NCBI GenBank assembly: GCA_900317065.1
Contig: ONFK01000043.1
Coordinates: 1-9,315, forward strand
Direction: 5' to 3'
DNA length: 9,315 nt
DNA from: an uncultured Bacteroidales bacterium
GTDB taxonomy: Bacteria; Bacteroidota; Bacteroidia; Bacteroidales; UBA932
The position numbers were made by a program, and so were the translations under genes. Positions 6,045 through 9,315 of the stretch are shown piece after piece. The notes beneath the pieces were generated by a model. It ran no database searches, was not told the DNA's origin, and was given only the letters and a program-made list of their open reading frames with translations. Numbering within the stretch: position 1 is the stretch's first letter; each line of letters starts with the position of its first letter.

Positions 6045-7182
6045 TCTCACAGATTACTACCTCAGATGGTATCACGGGCGGCCGGTGGGCATTACCTCTT
6101 CCCGCCGCGATGAACTGCGTCGCCTGCATTCCTGCCTATATGCCTGCGTGCAGCATTTCGCCGGGAATTACGAATCTTACATTGATCGTTATATGCCCAT
6201 GAGCGGCAAGGAACGTGAAATTCTTGAATGGCAGAGCCGGTACCCGTTCAAGGCAGGTACTTGGCGGCCGGACTATATAGTCTGTGCCGACGGTTCGCTC
6301 AGGATATGTGAGATTACATCACGTTTTTTCGGCCACGGAATTTTCCTTACTTGGTTTGCAGAAAAGGCTGCCGACCGGTTTATGTGCCGTTTCCCTGGGA
6401 AAACCAGAGAGAGTCACTACGGAGAACTGCTTCAGTACCTGTTGGATATGGTGGAGGGGAAACACCGGATATACGTGTTCAAAAGCGCCGACCGGAGCAG
6501 CGCCATAAAGTTGTATAAACGCTTTTTTGAATTGCAAGGGCACGAAGTTATCGTGCTCGAACACTACGAGGTGGAGTCTGCCCGCAGGGAATGGGACCAC
6601 GGAGCGTTCCTGATCAGTGCCCTGAACCAGAGCGATATACTGTCTTATTCTATGGATACCATAAAGGCAATGGCAGACGCGGGGATGAGTGCGGATTTCC
6701 GCAATATATTCTTCATTCACGACAAGCGTTTTATGCGTTTGTGGTTCGAAGATGAATTCACAGGGCGCTGCCTCTCGCCTGAAGATGCAGAGTTCCTGCG
6801 GTTGCACGCCATACCCACATTCGAAGGATCTGACGAGGCGAGGTACAACAAGGACGCCTGGATAGTCAAACCCTGGCGGCTTGGTAAGAGTGAAGGAGTG
6901 TATGCCGGATTGCTGACTCCGGCGGAGGAGTGGGAAAACCTGTCCTTCGAAGGGTGCATAATCCAGCCTTTTCTCGATCAGCGCAGGTATCCCGTGGTTT
7001 GGGAAGGCAAGGCCTACGAAGACTATCTTTGCGGTATGATGCTTTGCGTGGACGACCGTTATTATGATTCCGGGATGTTCCGCGCATCCAGTCTGCCCGT
7101 GACCAATATCGGTGACGACCGAAAAGCTTGCGCAATACACACTGACGATCCGGAGATTCTCCTTCAATGCGACGTGCTATGA
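6034..7182 (+). CDS. Uncharacterised protein, tentative ATP-grasp-like ligase
   Basis: This 382-residue protein has no signal peptide or membrane segment. I do not recognise a named family with certainty. Several features recall ATP-grasp enzymes, especially the glutathionylspermidine-synthase-like or circularly permuted group: WRPDYIVCADGSLRICEIT (77-95, an R-x-D then acidic E pattern), KDAWIVKPWRLGKSEGVYAG (from Lys273, like the ATP-binding Lys followed by a Gly-rich loop), CIIQPFLDQRRYP (308-320, like the strand before the adenine-binding hinge), and a C-terminal GMFRASSLPVTNIGD (347-361) with Arg350 and Asn358 where such enzymes place metal and phosphate ligands. If correct, it would join a carboxylate to an amine or thiol with ATP. 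It overlaps the radical SAM gene by 11 nt and the WbqC-family gene by 4 nt, so it belongs to the same pathway. The fold is inferred from motif resemblance only. Confidence 0.55.
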   Translation: MFADLTDYYLRWYHGRPVGITSSRRDELRRLHSCLYACVQHFAGNYESYIDRYMPMSGKEREILEWQSRYPFKAGTWRPDYIVCADGSLRICEITSRFFGHGIFLTWFAEKAADRFMCRFPGKTRESHYGELLQYLLDMVEGKHRIYVFKSADRSSAIKLYKRFFELQGHEVIVLEHYEVESARREWDHGAFLISALNQSDILSYSMDTIKAMADAGMSADFRNIFFIHDKRFMRLWFEDEFTGRCLSPEDAEFLRLHAIPTFEGSDEARYNKDAWIVKPWRLGKSEGVYAGLLTPAEEWENLSFEGCIIQPFLDQRRYPVVWEGKAYEDYLCGMMLCVDDRYYDSGMFRASSLPVTNIGDDRKACAIHTDDPEILLQCDVL

Positions 7183-7847
7183 CAGTGTCTGCCAATCAAC
7201 CTTATTTCTTGCCGTATCTGCCTTACTGGCAGTTGATTGCCGCTTCCGATATGTTCCTTGTCGGGGATGATTACTCCTTCAGGAAGTCGAGCTGGATCAA
7301 CCGCAATACCATCATCAATAACGGACGACGCCAATGGCTGAGGGTGGAACTGGACCATCAGAGCAGTTTCAAGAATATCGGTGACACCCGGATCTTGCTC
7401 CCCCGCCCTTCCGACAAACTGGAGACAATACGCCGGGCATACTCGAAGGCCCCCTGTTTCAACGAGGGATATGCACTGCTGGAGACAATTCTGGGCTGCA
7501 CTGAAACGAATCTCAGCCTGTTTCTGGAAAACTCCATCAGGTGCGTGTGTGATTATCTCGACATAGCGACGGAAATCGGAAGGACATCCTGCTTGAAAGG
7601 GAACAGCCTTCTGCGCAAGGAAGAAAGAATTTACGATTTTTGCCACAGGCTCGGGGCTGATACATATATCAATGCGACAGGTGGGCAGGCCCTGTATGAT
7701 TTCGAGGCGTTCAGCAGGCAAGGCATCCGGCTCCGTTTCATCAAGTCTGCACATCCGGAGCCTGTCTCTATACTCCACCTGGTGATGACCCTGCCTAAAG
7801 ACGAGGTGCGCAGAATGTTGAACGATTATTCTTTTATAGATGGATGA
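7179..7847 (+). CDS. WbqC-like family protein
   Basis: This 222-residue protein has the N-terminal signature of the WbqC family: ANQPYFLPYLPYWQLI (5-20), DMFLVGDDYSF (24-34) and SWINRNTIINNGRRQWL (38-54). WbqC-like proteins occur in O-antigen and other surface-glycan clusters. Their biochemistry is unsettled; a role in attaching glycine or another amino acid to a sugar has been suggested for one member. The ATG at 7179 is preferred because it forms an ATGA overlap with the upstream stop and places the QPYF motif at the usual distance from the N-terminus; an in-frame ATG at 7167 would add MRRA. The last 8 nt overlap the glycosyltransferase gene. No membrane segments are seen, so it is probably cytoplasmic. 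Context with an amino-sugar aminotransferase and a glycosyltransferase supports a sugar-modification role, which is inference. Confidence 0.85.
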   Translation: MTVSANQPYFLPYLPYWQLIAASDMFLVGDDYSFRKSSWINRNTIINNGRRQWLRVELDHQSSFKNIGDTRILLPRPSDKLETIRRAYSKAPCFNEGYALLETILGCTETNLSLFLENSIRCVCDYLDIATEIGRTSCLKGNSLLRKEERIYDFCHRLGADTYINATGGQALYDFEAFSRQGIRLRFIKSAHPEPVSILHLVMTLPKDEVRRMLNDYSFIDG

Positions 7848-8745
7848 GGTCCTGGTAACTGTTATCTGCTTGACTTATAATCACGCAGCTTATATCCGGG
7901 ATGCCCTGGACGGCTTCGTCGCGCAGCAGACGGATTTCAGGTTCGAGGTCATCGTGCACGATGATGCGTCCGACGACGGCACACAGGACATAATCCGGGA
8001 ATATCGGCGTAAATACCCCGAACTGATCCATCCGGTATTCCAAGATGAAAACCAGTATTCGAAAGGCGTGGCGATAGCCAGGACTTTTCTGTATCCGCTC
8101 ATAAAAGGCCGCTATGTTGCTTTTTGCGAAGGAGACGATTATTGGACGGATCCGCTCAAGCTGCAGAAGCAGGTGAATGTGCTGGAAAACAATCCCGGAG
8201 TGGATATTTGTGCTTGCCGGGCCGAGGTAAGAAAACACGGAGTCAGGGCAGGATTCATCGCTCCGCGGATAAAGGACTCCTTGCTGTCCGTCGAAGATGT
8301 TATCGTCGGAGGGGGAAACTATGTGGCTACGGCGTCGCTGCTATGCAGAACGGAAGCGTATATGGCACACACCCCGATGAGAGATGTGATGGTAAACGAC
8401 AATGTCTTGCAGATACAGTGCTCTTTGCGTGGCGGGATGTCCTATATGGGCGACTGTATGGCGGTTTACCGCCGTGGAGTGCCGGGATCCTGGTCGGAGA
8501 GACACCCTTCGGGAGATAATCACGACCGGCTCTACAGGATGCTGGATGCGCTGGACGTCTGGACTTCCGGCAGGTACCATAATGCGATAGTTTTGCGCAA
8601 GCGTCTCTACAGGTCCGATGAACTGCTGCGTTCCAACAAGATGGCTATGCTGTATCCGGGGGAGTTGCGTGTGTCGATCCGCCGTCTTTGCCGGCATATT
8701 CAAAGGAGATCAATAGTAATCTACTTCCGTTTATTTGACAAATGA
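7840..8745 (+). CDS. Family 2 glycosyltransferase (GT-A fold)
   Basis: This 301-residue enzyme should transfer a sugar from a nucleotide-sugar donor to a growing glycan at the cytoplasmic face of the inner membrane. Residues 5-10 open the fold (LVTVICLTYN), followed by the nucleotide-binding DDASDDGT (41-48) and the metal-binding region CEGDDYWTDPLKLQKQ (96-111), where Asp99-Asp100 fill the DXD role. The acceptor half has GGNYVATASLL and a later VNDNVLQIQ and GDCMAVYRRG region, as in many Bacteroides capsular GT2 proteins. No transmembrane helices are seen, so it is probably peripheral. Donor and acceptor cannot be read from sequence. It starts 8 nt inside the WbqC-family gene and ends in an ATGA overlap with the aminotransferase. 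Confidence 0.93.
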   Translation: MDEVLVTVICLTYNHAAYIRDALDGFVAQQTDFRFEVIVHDDASDDGTQDIIREYRRKYPELIHPVFQDENQYSKGVAIARTFLYPLIKGRYVAFCEGDDYWTDPLKLQKQVNVLENNPGVDICACRAEVRKHGVRAGFIAPRIKDSLLSVEDVIVGGGNYVATASLLCRTEAYMAHTPMRDVMVNDNVLQIQCSLRGGMSYMGDCMAVYRRGVPGSWSERHPSGDNHDRLYRMLDALDVWTSGRYHNAIVLRKRLYRSDELLRSNKMAMLYPGELRVSIRRLCRHIQRRSIVIYFRLFDK

Positions 8746-9315
8746 AAAGCATACAGGTAACAAGGACATCTCTCCCTCCGTATGACGAGTACTGCGCAGA
8801 AATCCGGAAATTCTGGGACAGCCGTATGGTTTCGAACATGGGAGAAGAGCATAAGGCGTTTGAGAAAGAACTGCAAAAGTATCTGGGAAGCAGGCAATTG
8901 CGCTTGTTTGCCAATGGCCACCTCGCCCTTGAGGCTGCAATCCGCGCAATGGGGCTCCCTCCGGGAAGCGAGGTCATAACTGTCCCCTATACTTTCCCTT
9001 CTACGGTACACGCTATTGTGCGCTGTTCCCTCAAGCCCGTCTTTTGCGATGTGCTGGAGTCGGACTGTACGATGGATCCGGCAAAAGTTGAAAACTTGAT
9101 CAGCGAAAAGACTTCTGCCATAATCCCCGTCCACGTTTACGGTAATCCCTGTGATGTGTATGCCCTTGGTGCGATTGCAGACAGGAATGGGCTGAAACTG
9201 ATTTATGACGCCGCGCACGCCTTCGGGGTGAGCTATGAAGGGACGCCGCTTGTGAACTTCGGGGATGCATCTATGATGAGTTTCCATGCGACCAAGGTGT
9301 TTTCTACCATTGAAG
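8742..9315 (+). CDS. DegT/DnrJ/EryC1/StrS sugar aminotransferase (VioA/FdtB-like), 5' part
   Basis: These are the first 191 codons of a PLP-dependent aminotransferase that continues past the right edge. Family members move an amino group, usually from glutamate, to a keto nucleotide sugar. Visible landmarks are FANGHLALEAAI (56-67), VPYTFPSTVHA (81-91), IIPVHVYGNPCDV (127-139), the PLP-ring aspartate in YDAAHAFG (155-162, Asp156) and the Schiff-base lysine in SFHATKVFSTIEG (180-192, Lys185). The FHATKVF-x-TxEG form and the N-terminal VTRTSLPP segment resemble VioA, FdtB and QdtB, which aminate dTDP-4-keto- or 3-keto-6-deoxyhexoses, so the product may be a dTDP-amino-dideoxy sugar. The regiochemistry is not decidable from this fragment. 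The ATG overlaps the glycosyltransferase stop as ATGA. Confidence 0.93.
   Translation, partial: MKSIQVTRTSLPPYDEYCAEIRKFWDSRMVSNMGEEHKAFEKELQKYLGSRQLRLFANGHLALEAAIRAMGLPPGSEVITVPYTFPSTVHAIVRCSLKPVFCDVLESDCTMDPAKVENLISEKTSAIIPVHVYGNPCDVYALGAIADRNGLKLIYDAAHAFGVSYEGTPLVNFGDASMMSFHATKVFSTIE

Noticed and set aside
5154..6050. A 298-codon minus-strand open frame across the radical SAM gene.
   Set aside because: No recognisable domain; the plus strand carries the radical SAM motif and joins the operon by overlap.
8702..8708. AAAGGAG, a Shine-Dalgarno-like word before the aminotransferase.
   Set aside because: It lies 33 nt upstream of the ATG, too far to act, and the organism's other genes do not use such sites.
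8721..9287. A 188-codon minus-strand open frame at the right end.
   Set aside because: It is antisense to the aminotransferase, whose PLP-site residues are all in place.
1..9315. CRISPR arrays, tRNA or rRNA genes, insertion sequences.
   Set aside because: No spaced repeat series, no tRNA-like cloverleaf or rRNA segment noticed, and no transposase or terminal inverted repeats. Nearly all the window is accounted for by the listed genes.

Overview
The window looks like a moderately GC-rich member of the Bacteroidales (phylum Bacteroidota). Four things point there. An S46 dipeptidyl-peptidase lies at the left edge. Start codons lack Shine-Dalgarno sequences. Several promoters match the Bacteroidota primary-sigma pattern (TTTG/TTG, about 19-20 nt, TAnnTTTG). 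A second, GTPase-degenerate elongation factor G resembles the EF-G2 of gut Bacteroides. I cannot name the genus.

Layout. Positions 1-2173 are read leftward: an XRE-type regulator with a coiled-coil tail (2173-1775), RNase HII (rnhB, 1763-1143), and the N-terminal 359 residues of a secreted S46 dipeptidyl-peptidase (1078 to the window edge). Positions 2174-2355 are a compact divergent control region. It holds promoter elements for both directions, two perfect inverted repeats and a perfect 13-bp tandem repeat. Rightward from it come a 67-residue AraC-HTH-like small protein (2356-2559) and the EF-G2-type translation factor (2605-4752). The latter has its own near-perfect promoter inside the 3' end of the small gene and ends at a strong intrinsic terminator (4772-4807).

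Fourteen bases after the terminator, a tightly overlapped rightward operon begins and runs off the right edge: a spore-photoproduct-lyase-like radical SAM protein (4821-6044), a tentative ATP-grasp-like protein (6034-7182), a WbqC-family protein (7179-7847), a family 2 glycosyltransferase (7840-8745), and a VioA/FdtB-type sugar aminotransferase (8742 to the edge). Every junction overlaps, by 11, 4, 8 and 4 nt, so the five proteins are probably made together.

How the genes may work together. The right half looks like the start of a surface-polysaccharide or other glycoconjugate locus that makes and transfers an amino-dideoxy sugar. The radical SAM and ATP-grasp-like pair at its head is unusual for such a locus and is the best candidate for undescribed chemistry. 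One possibility is an amino-acid or other acyl cap on the sugar amine. The left half is housekeeping (RNase HII), peptide nutrition (S46 peptidase) and a translation factor apparently specialised to work with little or no GTP hydrolysis.
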